This document shows positions 6,934 to 15,301 of a stretch of DNA of 64,000 nucleotides, one piece after another. The stretch is from Flavobacterium sp. HBTb2-11-1. Lineage in GTDB: Bacteria > Bacteroidota > Bacteroidia > Flavobacteriales > Flavobacteriaceae. A program made the translations under genes and the position numbers. Position 1 is the stretch's first letter; each line of letters begins with the position of its first letter. Where the stretch lies: contig NZ_WUMO01000002.1 of the NCBI RefSeq assembly GCF_009826975.1, positions 62,001 to 126,000 of the forward strand, read 5' to 3'. The notes below the pieces were generated by a model. It worked only from the letters and a program-made list of their open reading frames with translations. It had not been told where the DNA came from and ran no database searches.

Positions 6934-7986
6934 TTAATCTAATCCGGCAAATTGAAAAGGCTTTGTTTCCTTAAAATTTAGAAGTGAATCGCCAGAATAA
7001 TTCTCATTATTGGCCAAACTTAATTTCTTGATTTTGCCTTTTTCGCTAAAATCAATTTTACTGAATTCAACCCAAATTACATTTGGATTCAAAACATTAT
7101 CAAAATAATAAACCAGATTTTTTTGGTCGGCAACTGTTCTCCAGCGGGTAGAGGAGATGTTAGGTTCTGTTTCTGAGGAAATTCCTAAAGGAACAGAACA
7201 GTTTCTAATCACGCCAAAAACACTAGATAAAGCTGTTCTGATATTATCTGTTTTCGGAATTGCATCAATATAATAAGAAGCTCTTACAAAGCGATCTGCG
7301 GCACGATTGGTTCCTGGTAGCATAATTGTACCCGGAATTCCTTTCCAATACGCATTGATGGCTAATTGCTGCTCAAAAATAGGCGAATTGGTCATCGCTA
7401 CATATTTTCTATCATGATGAATGACTAATTTACCGTTTATATATTCGAAAATGGCATTATCGCCGCTAGCGTCAGAAATAGACAAATGCACCGTCGCGAA
7501 AATATTCGTTCCCGGAATATGCGAAGAAGTTATTACAAAATCATTCTTTTCTAATGCAGAAACCGTTTCTGCAACAGTAGAAAAATTATCTAAAACATAT
7601 TGAAGCCATAAAGAGACAGCCAAGCCTTTTACTTTTCCATTTTTTTCAAAAGCTGGATATTGCGATTCTACCAACCACAAAAGATTGCCTACAAGTCCTT
7701 TTTCGTTCATACCATCAGAAGAAGCAATGTCCCAAGAACTAGTAATAACGCTTCCGTATTTAGATTTCCATTTAATCGAACTGGTTCCAACTTCACCAGA
7801 TCTTTCAATTCCACGCGGGAAAATCCATAAATTGGCGGGAATTTCACCTTTCCAATCCATAGAGCGGGCTGTAATAATTGTTCCGTTTAGGCCTTCGTAA
7901 ACGATTCTTGTGCAAGGAAGGACAGTTTCAGTAATTAATAAAGTAAAAGCAAGCAGGGCAGGAAAAATTCTGTTTTTGGATTTCAT
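6934..7986 (-). CDS. secreted Ntn hydrolase, choloylglycine hydrolase family (linear amide C-N hydrolase)
   Basis: This 350-residue protein has a signal peptide (about 1-24) ending directly before C25 in LPCTRIVYEG. Cys is the N-terminal nucleophile of the family once the leader is removed. Further family features are ARSMDW (Arg and Asp of the active site), SDGMNEKGLVGNLLWL and an Asn in MTNSPIFEQQL. Members hydrolyse conjugated bile salts, penicillin V or acyl-homoserine lactones; which amide is cut here cannot be said. It probably acts in the periplasm. It is a single gene with its own terminator at 6872-6901. Confidence 0.88.
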   Translation of the reverse strand: MKSKNRIFPALLAFTLLITETVLPCTRIVYEGLNGTIITARSMDWKGEIPANLWIFPRGIERSGEVGTSSIKWKSKYGSVITSSWDIASSDGMNEKGLVGNLLWLVESQYPAFEKNGKVKGLAVSLWLQYVLDNFSTVAETVSALEKNDFVITSSHIPGTNIFATVHLSISDASGDNAIFEYINGKLVIHHDRKYVAMTNSPIFEQQLAINAYWKGIPGTIMLPGTNRAADRFVRASYYIDAIPKTDNIRTALSSVFGVIRNCSVPLGISSETEPNISSTRWRTVADQKNLVYYFDNVLNPNVIWVEFSKIDFSEKGKIKKLSLANNENYSGDSLLNFKETKPFQFAGLD

Positions 7987-8093
7987 AAAATTTTAGATTT
8001 TAATTAAACGTGAACTTGATTTTATCAGTTTTTACTGCAATTTACGGAATTTTTATTTTAATTATTTGAAAATAAAACCAATACTAAAAGAAA

Positions 8094-8117
8094 AGCGCCA
8101 AGATAATTCTCAGCGCT
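8094..8117 (-). terminator. weak hairpin downstream of the ABC-F gene
   Basis: AGCGC (8094-8098) and GCGCT (8113-8117) pair around a 14-nt loop. On the minus strand the hairpin is followed by TTTCTTTT. It lies 15 bp past the ABC-F stop codon. The stem is short, so confidence is modest. Confidence 0.45.
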
Positions 8118-8131
8118 GATAGTTATTTATT

Positions 8132-9718
8132 TTAAAGCGAAATACTTTTCTCTATATTGATTTGCTCCAAAAAAGATTGATCATGCGAAATCACAATCAA
8201 AGTTCCTTTGTATTCATTGATTGCAGCGGTTAATATTTCAATGTTTTGAATATCGAGATTATTTGTTGGCTCGTCCAGAATGATAATCTCAGGCGATTCG
8301 TTGCTAATAGTTAAACAGCACAACATTAAACGCATTCGTTCGCCTCCGCTTAGTGCATTGCAAGGTTTGTCCCAGTCATTTCTAGAAAACAGAAAGCGAT
8401 TCAGTCTCATTTTTATTTCATGCTCCTCTAAACCGTAGTCATTAAAAACCTGAGCCTGTTCATAAATTGTAAGATTCTGATTCAATAATGAATAATCCTG
8501 ATCTATATAAATTGCTTTTTTGGTTAATGAAGTTGCTTGTCCTTGCGTTGGATTTAATTCTCCTAGAATAATTTTGATCAAGGTTGTTTTTCCAGAAGCA
8601 TTCAAGCCTTTTATAGCAAGTCGTTCTCCAGAAAGAATTTCAAAATCGAGATTTTCTTTCCAAAGAAGTTTATCTCCATAAGCATAATTAATATCTGAAG
8701 CCTCAAAAAGAGTTTTTCCTTTAAGAAAAGAATTGTTTTCAAATCCAAATTTCATCTGATCTATAGCGGGAAGAGACGATCGTAACTGTCTTAAATCCTC
8801 AGAAATACCGCTAATTTTTTCAGCGTGAACATCTTTGAGTTTAGAACTGCTGTTTTCCGCTTTATTTCGAAGCGTATTCATCATAATTCTGGCAACACCA
8901 GACTTTTCCTGTTTCTTTTTGCCTCTAGAATCCAATTTATTTTGGCGTTCAATAGTTTCTCTTTCTTTTTCTTTGGCTTTTTTCAATGCCTTTTCTTTGC
9001 TCTGAACATCTTGTTCTAAAGCATTGTTTTCAATTTTCTTTTGTTCACTATAAAAATCATAATTACCGCCATAGACCGAAATTTCATTTTTTGTCATTTC
9101 TAAAGTCTTATTCAAAAGATTGAGCAGTTTTCTGTCGTGACTAACCACTAAAAGTTTACTAGAAGTAGATTTTATAAAATCATACAATAATGTTCTGCCA
9201 GCAAAATCTAAATGATTGCTAGGCTCGTCCAATAAAACTAAATCAGGTTCATGAATCATAATTCCGGCCAAGAAAACTTTTGTTTTCTGACCACCACTTA
9301 AAGTTCCCATTTTTTGCTCCAAATCCAAATCATGAAGTTGCCAATAGGACAAAGCTTCATTACACCGTTCCTCGATTGTCCAATCGTCATTTAGAAGCTG
9401 AAGATTTTCTTCGGTTACAGTGCCTTCAAGTATTTCTTTAAGTGAAGTTATTTTTTCCTTTATTTGCAAGGCTTCTGAAATAGTAAAACCATTAAATTGT
9501 CCGAATAATTGCGGAACAAAATAAGGTTTTGAATTATGAATAATCTGCCCTGAAAAAGGCTGTAATTCACCTGCAATAATTTTTAATAAAGTAGATTTTC
9601 CAACACCATTATTCCCGACCAAAGCGGTTTTCTCGTGATGATTTAGCGTAAAACTAATGTTTTGAAACAGCATGTCTTTATTCTCATGCTGATATGAGAT
9701 ATTTTGAAGAATAAGCAT
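8132..9718 (-). CDS. ABC-F family ATPase
   Basis: This 528-residue protein has two ATP-binding cassettes and no membrane segment. The first has Walker A GNNGVGKST, signature LSGGQKTKVFLAGI and Walker B LVLLDEPSNHLD. The second has GLNASGKTT, LSGGERMRLML and IIILDEPTNNLD. A long Lys/Glu-rich interdomain linker (about 225-310) corresponds to the arm that enters the ribosome in ABC-F proteins. Known members protect ribosomes from antibiotics or tune translation; this sequence alone does not say which. The long 5' leader with a hairpin is reminiscent of attenuated resistance genes. Confidence 0.9.
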   Translation of the reverse strand: MLILQNISYQHENKDMLFQNISFTLNHHEKTALVGNNGVGKSTLLKIIAGELQPFSGQIIHNSKPYFVPQLFGQFNGFTISEALQIKEKITSLKEILEGTVTEENLQLLNDDWTIEERCNEALSYWQLHDLDLEQKMGTLSGGQKTKVFLAGIMIHEPDLVLLDEPSNHLDFAGRTLLYDFIKSTSSKLLVVSHDRKLLNLLNKTLEMTKNEISVYGGNYDFYSEQKKIENNALEQDVQSKEKALKKAKEKERETIERQNKLDSRGKKKQEKSGVARIMMNTLRNKAENSSSKLKDVHAEKISGISEDLRQLRSSLPAIDQMKFGFENNSFLKGKTLFEASDINYAYGDKLLWKENLDFEILSGERLAIKGLNASGKTTLIKIILGELNPTQGQATSLTKKAIYIDQDYSLLNQNLTIYEQAQVFNDYGLEEHEIKMRLNRFLFSRNDWDKPCNALSGGERMRLMLCCLTISNESPEIIILDEPTNNLDIQNIEILTAAINEYKGTLIVISHDQSFLEQINIEKSISL

Positions 9719-9831
9719 AATTCCTTTCTTTTATAGATAAATAATCTAGCAGCCACAAAAGAGTGGTTGCCTATTAAATTTTCCTGAAAGAAATTATTTT
9801 TCACATAGAGCCTGCTTATTTTAAAGAGATG
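9719..9831 (-). promoter_or_regulatory. ABC-F 5' leader with hairpin and minimal ORF
   Basis: About 108 nt separate the predicted transcription start from the ATG. The leader contains a start-stop ATGTGA (9806-9801) and a hairpin GCAACCAC/GTGGCTGC (9770-9749) with one mismatch and a 6-nt loop. Attenuation is speculative; the elements themselves are visible. Confidence 0.4.
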
Positions 9832-9862
9832 CAAAGATATTTATTTTAGTCTTAAAAATCAA
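9832..9862 (-). promoter_or_regulatory. promoter of the ABC-F gene
   Basis: On the minus strand TTG (9862-9860), a 20-bp spacer and TATCTTTG (9839-9832) match the Bacteroidota -33/-7 consensus. The TTG overlaps the edge of the neighbouring terminator stem. Confidence 0.75.
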
Positions 9863-9898
9863 AAAACCATTCACTACAATTGTAAAGAATGGTTTTTT
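9861..9898. terminator. terminator of the small lipoprotein gene
   Basis: AAAAAACCATTC and GAATGGTTTTTT form a perfect 12-bp stem. The 14-nt loop contains a further TACAATTGTA palindrome. It lies 25 bp past the lipoprotein stop codon. Confidence 0.85.
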
Positions 9899-9923
9899 GA
9901 GTAGAATTACCAGTAATTCTTGT

Positions 9924-10295
9924 TTAAATTTTATCAAATGTTAGTTTGGCTTCTTTGGTGTCTAAAATTAACTTATCGTCTGTGATAGTGCTTTCACATA
10001 CATAAGGTGTTCCAACTTCGTCTTTAATAACTAGTTTTTTGCCTTTTTGAGTTAAAGCATAAGTTCCGTCTGTGATTTCACGAAGCAGATATCCTGTTAC
10101 ATGCCCGTCTTCTGTAAAAGTAAGCATACCATTGGTTAAAATCGCATTTTTTGTAGAATCAGAAACAGCTTCTTTTGGTTCTACGGCAGTAACTTTCCAT
10201 GAATTCACAAGCTTGTCTCTTTTACGATGGCATGAAACAATTAATACTACGATAGCAATGGCAATTACGAGGGTAAATAATTTAGAGTTTTTCAT
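9924..10295 (-). CDS. small lipoprotein, lipocalin-like fold suspected
   Basis: The start at 10295 gives MKNSKLFTLVIAIAIVVLIVSC, a lipoprotein signal with a lipobox (IVSC, Cys 22); the longer frame upstream adds residues in front of this signal and is unlikely. The mature part of about 100 residues has repeated beta-strand patterns (LVNSWKVTAVEP, GMLTFTEDGHVTGYLL, DGTYALTQKGKKLVIKD) like the small lipocalin-like proteins common in Bacteroidota. It is probably anchored in the inner or outer membrane. The function is unknown. Confidence 0.78.
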   Translation of the reverse strand: MKNSKLFTLVIAIAIVVLIVSCHRKRDKLVNSWKVTAVEPKEAVSDSTKNAILTNGMLTFTEDGHVTGYLLREITDGTYALTQKGKKLVIKDEVGTPYVCESTITDDKLILDTKEAKLTFDKI

Positions 10296-10511
10296 GATTT
10301 TGTGATTAAAAGTTAAACAGGAAAAAGTTACAAAAAAAAATGACATTAAAATATTCGAAATCAAATATTTATAAAGATTTTTTTTACTTCTTAAATTGAA
10401 TTGCTTTTAATGCTAAAGGCCTCTATTTTCGGTACTTTTACTGATAACCAGCTATTTATAAATCAGCACTGATAAAAGTCAAAATTAGTCTGATTGGCTT
10501 TCTAAGGCTAA

Positions 10512-11453
10512 CTAATTTAAGGTTAAAGCCCCTAAAATTTCTTCATACATGAACGGTCCGCCTGGGTAAGTCGCGGTATAATCCAAATTCATCCACACTT
10601 GACCGCGTTCGTCTATATGATAGTGCAGTTTTTTGCCGTAGCTTTCTTTTACAAAGAGCACGTTTTTAATAAGATAATTGACTTTTTCTAAATCAATCAT
10701 TGAACCAATTAATATTTCAGGATAAATATGTCCTTTCGTATGGATAAGGCGCGGAGTTCCGCCAATGGAACGCACGGCTGCTGCCATCAAAATAGAGTGA
10801 TCATCGCAATCGCCAGAGAAATATTCTAAAGATTCGCTGGCGGTTGCAATATAATCACCGTCTTTTGGATCGTTTACATAGTTCCACCTGCTGTTTATTT
10901 CTTTAAAAACAGCAAAACATTGAATTATAGTTCGATAATCTGAATACCCTCTAATGCCTTTAAAATGCTTTGAAGTTGCCATAATAGCAAAATTTCGCAC
11001 TTTCGGATTCTGATATTCTATAGCATTGATAATCTTTGTTTTATTTGGAAAAGGAAGCAGTTTTGCCACAATAATATCCTGCGGATAGGGATTATCGGAC
11101 ATGGTGTAAATCATAGAATTATAATCTTCTGAGATTTCGTTAAAACCATAATTTCCAATCACAGATCCATAAAACAGAATCAATAAATAAACTGCAACGC
11201 ACAGAATAATAATTGTTCTGAGATACATCAGAAGAAAAAATACAGCTGCAAAAACAAAAATAAAGATGAATATACGATCTAGATTGAATGCCCATTCCAA
11301 ATCGATCAAATTTTGATGCAGTATGATGAAAATCGGAATCGTAATTAAAAGACTTAGAATCGAAATAATAATCCTGTCCCACGGTGATTTCACCTGTAGT
11401 TTAGATTTTAATCTCGGTAAGTCAATTTTAGGGAATTTCATCATACGAATCAA
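10512..11453 (-). CDS. membrane protein with transglutaminase-like domain
   Basis: Three hydrophobic segments lie within about residues 28-100 (IIISILSLLITIPIFIIL, IFIFIFVFAAVFFLLMYL, IIILCVAVYLLILFYG). A transglutaminase-like papain-fold domain follows: the catalytic Cys is in FSGDCDDHSILMAAAVRSIGG, His in KGHIYPEI and Asp in NLDYTATYPGG. Bacterial members act as proteases or amidases rather than cross-linkers in many cases. The gene follows the solute-binding protein gene after 10 bp, so the two are probably co-transcribed. Confidence 0.85.
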   Translation of the reverse strand: MIRMMKFPKIDLPRLKSKLQVKSPWDRIIISILSLLITIPIFIILHQNLIDLEWAFNLDRIFIFIFVFAAVFFLLMYLRTIIILCVAVYLLILFYGSVIGNYGFNEISEDYNSMIYTMSDNPYPQDIIVAKLLPFPNKTKIINAIEYQNPKVRNFAIMATSKHFKGIRGYSDYRTIIQCFAVFKEINSRWNYVNDPKDGDYIATASESLEYFSGDCDDHSILMAAAVRSIGGTPRLIHTKGHIYPEILIGSMIDLEKVNYLIKNVLFVKESYGKKLHYHIDERGQVWMNLDYTATYPGGPFMYEEILGALTLN

Positions 11454-11463
11454 AAAGCAGTAT

Positions 11464-12315
11464 TTACAATGCTTTTACTGTTTCTACAAAAATACTTTTT
11501 TTATCAATAATTCCCAGATCAAATAATTGATTTTGAATTTTATTAAAAGATTTTTCTGTCAAATTTTTCTGCGACCATTGGGTCAATTTCAGCCATTCCT
11601 TAATATCTTCTTCTTTTTGATTAAACAGTTTAGACAATTTCTTGTCTATCTCTGGAATCTCTTTAAAATCAACTGTTGTCTTGTTGATTATTTTAAGAAT
11701 TGTTTCGACCGTTTTGGCGTTCTTTTTTAAGAATTCGTCACGTACCACAATAATAAATGATGGCCAAGGAGTAGGGCAGTCTTCAATGCGTCTAAAAACA
11801 CCTTTATCTACAAGCGGTTTCGTCATAAAACGTTCCCACATAAAATAATCAGCTTTTTTATTGGTCAGAGCATCTACAGCACCATCAATTGTATTAACAA
11901 TCTCGAATTCAAGATCATCCATTTCCCAGCCTTGTTCATTTGCATTTACATAAGCCATTAATTGTGATCCCGAACCGACTCTGGAAATCGCCACTTTTTT
12001 ATTCTTAAGATCTTTCAGCGTTTGAAAGTCTGATTTTGCATCGACGTGAATTCCCCAAATTAATGGAGATTGCACATAAACCTGAACAATCTTACTCGGA
12101 TTACCAGCAGCAATATCTTTAAGAATTCCTTCGGTTAGAATAACAGCCAAATCTGTTTCTCCGTCACGAAGCATTTGACACATCTTCCCGGTTCCTTCGG
12201 GTACATTTGTCCATTGTAAATCGATGTTCTCTTCTTCAAATTCGCCGTTTTCAATACATAGATGCCACGGCAAATTGAAGTGTTCCGGAACACCCGCAAT
12301 TTTGACAGTTTTCAT
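11464..12315 (-). CDS. solute-binding-protein fold (SsuA/THI5-like), no signal peptide
   Basis: This 283-residue protein reads as a type II periplasmic binding fold of the NMT1/SsuA type: KIAGVPEHFNLPWHLCIENGEFEEENIDLQW, RDGETDLAVILTEGILKDI, KVAISRVGSGSQLMAYV and ALTNKKADYFMWERF. It starts directly with the first strand and has no export signal, and no ABC permease or ATPase gene is near. It may therefore be a cytoplasmic ligand-binding or thiamin-precursor-type protein rather than a transporter subunit. The neighbouring transglutaminase gene gives no clue to the ligand. Confidence 0.8.
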   Translation of the reverse strand: MKTVKIAGVPEHFNLPWHLCIENGEFEEENIDLQWTNVPEGTGKMCQMLRDGETDLAVILTEGILKDIAAGNPSKIVQVYVQSPLIWGIHVDAKSDFQTLKDLKNKKVAISRVGSGSQLMAYVNANEQGWEMDDLEFEIVNTIDGAVDALTNKKADYFMWERFMTKPLVDKGVFRRIEDCPTPWPSFIIVVRDEFLKKNAKTVETILKIINKTTVDFKEIPEIDKKLSKLFNQKEEDIKEWLKLTQWSQKNLTEKSFNKIQNQLFDLGIIDKKSIFVETVKAL

Positions 12316-12405
12316 TTATTTTAAGTTTAAGTTAAGTTGCTTGGTATGCGTATGCGTAATCTTATGGTTAAATTTGGTTAGTTTATTTGTTATTCATTTT
12401 TTTTT

Positions 12406-12535
12406 ACACATAGAAACATAGTCTTTTAAAACGCTAAAAAAGGGCGTTTCACTAATTTCAGCAAATAGCTATGTGTTAAAGCCTGCTTTTTCTAAAATGT
12501 AAACATATTCAATAAAAATCTATGTTTCTATGTGT
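12406..12535. repeat. inverted-repeat element with 16-bp ends
   Basis: ACACATAGAAACATAG (12406-12421) and its exact reverse complement (12520-12535) bound a 130-bp A+T-rich stretch. It has an internal AAACGC/GCGTTT hairpin and an extra CTATGTGT at about 12468. There is no coding capacity. The size and ends fit a MITE-like or REP-like element in the spacer upstream of the solute-binding protein gene. Confidence 0.65.
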
Positions 12536-12548
12536 TCAAATTTTAAGT

Positions 12549-13025
12549 TTAGTTTTTCAATAAATCTGCCCTATGTTTTTCTGAAAGGCAAGGCTCTGCA
12601 AATTCTATAATGTCTTGAGATTCGTATTCATTTAAAAGGCTTCTCACCAATGAATAATCTACATCTTTAGCTATTTCTACGGCAAAAAAGGTTTCATTTA
12701 GCCCTTCAGATAAACAATTGATTGCTTTCAATTTTTCTCTGATAATTTCTTTATCAAAACCTTTTTCTAGAATAGCAACCTGAACAATCGAATTTCCAGA
12801 ATTCTGAATCGTTTTTCTATGCATAAAACGTTCTTCTGTTTCATCATATTCTGCATAAAAAATGTCATCTGTAGCAATTAAAGGCCCGAAAAAAGGGATA
12901 TTATCCAGCCTGAAAAGACCTTTCTCCAGATCGATAATTTCTGCCCACATGGTTTCAGAAACTACTTCATCCAGATAATCGCTATAGTATTTAAATAATA
13001 TTTTTTTATGAGTTTCCTGTTCCAT
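12549..13025 (-). CDS. DUF4265 family protein
   Basis: This 158-residue protein carries the DUF4265 pattern: VSETMWAEIIDLEKGLFRLDNIPFFGPLIATDDIFYAEYDE, then a small alpha/beta half (NSIVQVAILEKGFDKEIIREKLKAINCLSEG) and a C-terminal region with EYESQDIIEFAEPCLSE. The function is unknown. Its ATG overlaps the stop codon of the upstream VOC gene by one base (TAATG), which implies translational coupling in a VOC-DUF4265 pair. Confidence 0.85.
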   Translation of the reverse strand: MEQETHKKILFKYYSDYLDEVVSETMWAEIIDLEKGLFRLDNIPFFGPLIATDDIFYAEYDETEERFMHRKTIQNSGNSIVQVAILEKGFDKEIIREKLKAINCLSEGLNETFFAVEIAKDVDYSLVRSLLNEYESQDIIEFAEPCLSEKHRADLLKN

Positions 13026-13417
13026 TATTCAATTTCGCTTATTACAGCTTTTAAGGGAGATATTACGATTCTATAGCCATCTGGATCCTGAATCATTTTT
13101 CCGTTTTCATTCCAGAAAGGATTCAGCGATGGTATAACTGCAATATTTTGCTGTGTTAATTTATTCACTAATTTATCGTAATCTGCAATAGTTTTTGGGT
13201 ATAAGACCATAACATCGTCTTCATCAAAAGTATGTTTGGCTTTAACATCAGATTGGGTAAACTCAAAATGCCAGTCTAAACCCGGTTTTCCAATAAAAAC
13301 GCCATCATAATTATTGTGATGTTCAAATCCGCCTAAGCGTTCAAATCCGAGTACATCAACATAAAAATTTTCAATTTTTGCTAAATCATTCGTATGTCTG
13401 GCTACTCTCAAAAACAT
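13025..13417 (-). CDS. VOC (glyoxalase-like) family protein
   Basis: This 130-residue single VOC module starts MFLRVARHTNDLAKIENFYVDVLGFERLGGFEHH and ends MIQDPDGYRIVISP. His in ARHTND and Glu/His in WHFEFTQ are in positions used as metal ligands by many members. It is translationally coupled to DUF4265 downstream and sits 3 bp behind the DinB gene, so DinB, VOC and DUF4265 form a compact three-gene operon. The substrate is unknown. Confidence 0.85.
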   Translation of the reverse strand: MFLRVARHTNDLAKIENFYVDVLGFERLGGFEHHNNYDGVFIGKPGLDWHFEFTQSDVKAKHTFDEDDVMVLYPKTIADYDKLVNKLTQQNIAVIPSLNPFWNENGKMIQDPDGYRIVISPLKAVISEIE

Positions 13418-13420
13418 AAT

Positions 13421-13861
13421 CTATGCTCTTATTTGATTAATATGATGTTCTAAATGTTCAACATAATCGGTCATTAAAAACCTCAAATCTATTTCAGATC
13501 CGTCGGCCAAAATGATTTTGTAATCTAAAGCTTTTTCATCAACAGACTTCATTAATCTCACCATCTGTTTGTTTATGGTAAACCACAATTGAGTCAGCTC
13601 CTGGATATCTATTTTTTGGTACTGATTTAAATTTACTAAATCCATTTGATTATATGGTCTGTGGCGATATGGTTTTTCTGCATAATTAATCTCCGTAAAA
13701 CGAACCAGATTATGAATTGCAGAATCTACCAAATGTCCTAAAATCTCTTTTTTAGACCATTTTCCAGGATTTTTTACTTCTAAAATATCATTGTTTAATG
13801 TCGGAATATAATTGACATTTTCGTTCAATAACTGTTCAAATTTAAGAATAGCGTCTTGCAT
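13421..13861 (-). CDS. DinB-family putative metal-dependent hydrolase
   Basis: This 146-residue four-helix-bundle protein has the DinB-type histidines: H47 in KEILGHLVDSAIHN, and the C-terminal DYVEHLEHHINQI supplying the other two. The family includes thiol transferases such as bacillithiol-dependent enzymes, but most members are uncharacterised. It is first in the DinB-VOC-DUF4265 operon and starts 11 bp after the nucleoside phosphorylase stop codon, so it may also be expressed from that upstream gene. Confidence 0.85.
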   Translation of the reverse strand: MQDAILKFEQLLNENVNYIPTLNNDILEVKNPGKWSKKEILGHLVDSAIHNLVRFTEINYAEKPYRHRPYNQMDLVNLNQYQKIDIQELTQLWFTINKQMVRLMKSVDEKALDYKIILADGSEIDLRFLMTDYVEHLEHHINQIRA

Positions 13862-13872
13862 AAAATCTCTAA

Positions 13873-14742
13873 TTAATTACCTGCTAATTTATTCAATGTA
13901 TAAGCAATCAATTCGTCAACAGCTTTGTACGGATCTGCACTGAAAGTTCCAGAAGCACGATTGGCAATAATAGCATTCAACGATAAAGCATTGTGGCCTA
14001 AAAGAGCAGAAAGTCCGTAGATTGCTGCTGTTTCCATTTCTAAATTAGTGATTTTAGTTTCGTTAAAACTAAAATTATCCATTTTATTATTTAATTCCTC
14101 ATCTTGAATATTCAGACGCAAAACTCTTCCTTGCGGACCGTAGAATCCTCCAGCAGTTGCTGTAATTCCTTTAAAAATTCGATCAGATTCGATTAATTTT
14201 TCCAGTTTTTCAGAACATTGCGTCACATAAGGTTTTCCTTTTTTAGGATCCCAATTGGTATGTTTAACAAATGCATCTTCAATTTCTGTAATAGAAACAT
14301 CGTCGATTAAGTAGGAGCGAAGCATATTGTCTAATCCTAAACCAAACTTCGACATTACAAAACTATCAACTGGAATATCTTCCTGCAAAGAGCCTGAAGT
14401 TCCAATTCTGATAATGTTTAAAGAAGTTAATTTTTCTTTTGGCTGACGCGTTTTCAGATCGATATTTACTAAAGCATCTAATTCGTTTAGTACGATATCA
14501 ATATTATCAGGGCCAATTCCTGTAGAAACCACAGAAATTCTCTTGCCTTTATAAATACCCGTTTGGGTTTTAAATTCTCTTTTTTGAGCAGAATGCTCAA
14601 TTGAATCGAAAAATTGAGTAATTTTTTCTACTCTGTTTTGGTCACCAACAAAAATAATGTCGTGTGCTATATGTTCAGGACGAAGGTTTAAGTGGTAAAC
14701 GCTTCCGTCTGGATTTAATATCAATTCTGATGATTGTATCAT
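13873..14742 (-). CDS. nucleoside phosphorylase
   Basis: This 289-residue protein reads as a purine/uridine phosphorylase (PNP/UDP family), which splits nucleosides with phosphate into a base and ribose 1-phosphate. Features are IIFVGDQNRVEKITQFFD, VSTGIGPDNIDIVLNEL, IIRIGTSGSLQEDIPVDSFV (phosphate and ribose site) and ITNLEMETAAIYGLSALLGH, whose Glu-Met-Glu binds ribose. Base preference cannot be assigned from the sequence. Upstream lie the CTAAG-type intergenic repeats rather than a recognisable promoter. Confidence 0.92.
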   Translation of the reverse strand: MIQSSELILNPDGSVYHLNLRPEHIAHDIIFVGDQNRVEKITQFFDSIEHSAQKREFKTQTGIYKGKRISVVSTGIGPDNIDIVLNELDALVNIDLKTRQPKEKLTSLNIIRIGTSGSLQEDIPVDSFVMSKFGLGLDNMLRSYLIDDVSITEIEDAFVKHTNWDPKKGKPYVTQCSEKLEKLIESDRIFKGITATAGGFYGPQGRVLRLNIQDEELNNKMDNFSFNETKITNLEMETAAIYGLSALLGHNALSLNAIIANRASGTFSADPYKAVDELIAYTLNKLAGN

Positions 14743-14856
14743 TTCTTTTTAAGTTGCTAAGGTTCTGAGGTGCTAAGATTCTAAGTTTTAAATCTAAATT
14801 TCAAAAAGAAAATTCAAAATTCCAATCTTAAATCTAAATTCTGAAATCTAAAATCA

Positions 14857-15189
14857 TTATCCACCTACACGTTTGGTTTTAAATCCTTTTTCTTTTAAGA
14901 TTGCCATTATTTTATCTCGGTAATCGCCTTGAATTATAATCGAATCATCTTTAAAAGTTCCGCCAACGCTTAATTTGGTTTTGATTTCTTTGGCTAAGAT
15001 TTTAAAATCTTCATCAGAACCTTCATAACCTTCAATAATAGTGGTTGGTTTTCCTTTTCTTTTTTCAAATTTACAAATCATAGGTTCCTTCTGAACGTAA
15101 AGAACGTGTTCTTGCTCTTCAACTTGTTCAGGCTCATTTGATTCAACATGATCTGGAAACAGATTCTTTAATTGATCTTTTAAGTCCAT
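14857..15189 (-). CDS. SUI1/eIF1-like translation factor (YciH type)
   Basis: This 110-residue protein ends with a SUI1 domain: RKGKPTTIIEGYEGSDEDFKILAKEIKTKLSVGGTFKDDSIIIQGDYRDKIMAILKEKGF. Bacterial YciH proteins resemble eukaryotic eIF1 and can bind the small ribosomal subunit, influencing initiation fidelity. The first 35 residues are acidic (ESNEPEQVEEQEH) and look unstructured. It is a single gene with a near-consensus -7 box TATCTTTA at 15229-15222. Confidence 0.92.
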   Translation of the reverse strand: MDLKDQLKNLFPDHVESNEPEQVEEQEHVLYVQKEPMICKFEKRKGKPTTIIEGYEGSDEDFKILAKEIKTKLSVGGTFKDDSIIIQGDYRDKIMAILKEKGFKTKRVGG

Positions 15190-15301
15190 ATTTTTTTATT
15201 CTAAAAATAAATTTTCAAGCATAAAGATATCTAAAAATTAAATTCCAAACCCCAAGAAAAACTTGGAATTTGGAATTTTTATATCTAGAAAATATTTAAG
15301 C

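Noticed and set aside
9643..9834. A 63-residue frame overlapping the ABC-F start, as a leader peptide
   Set aside because: Its only start is a TTG inside the promoter's -7 box and the frame runs into the ABC-F gene in another phase.
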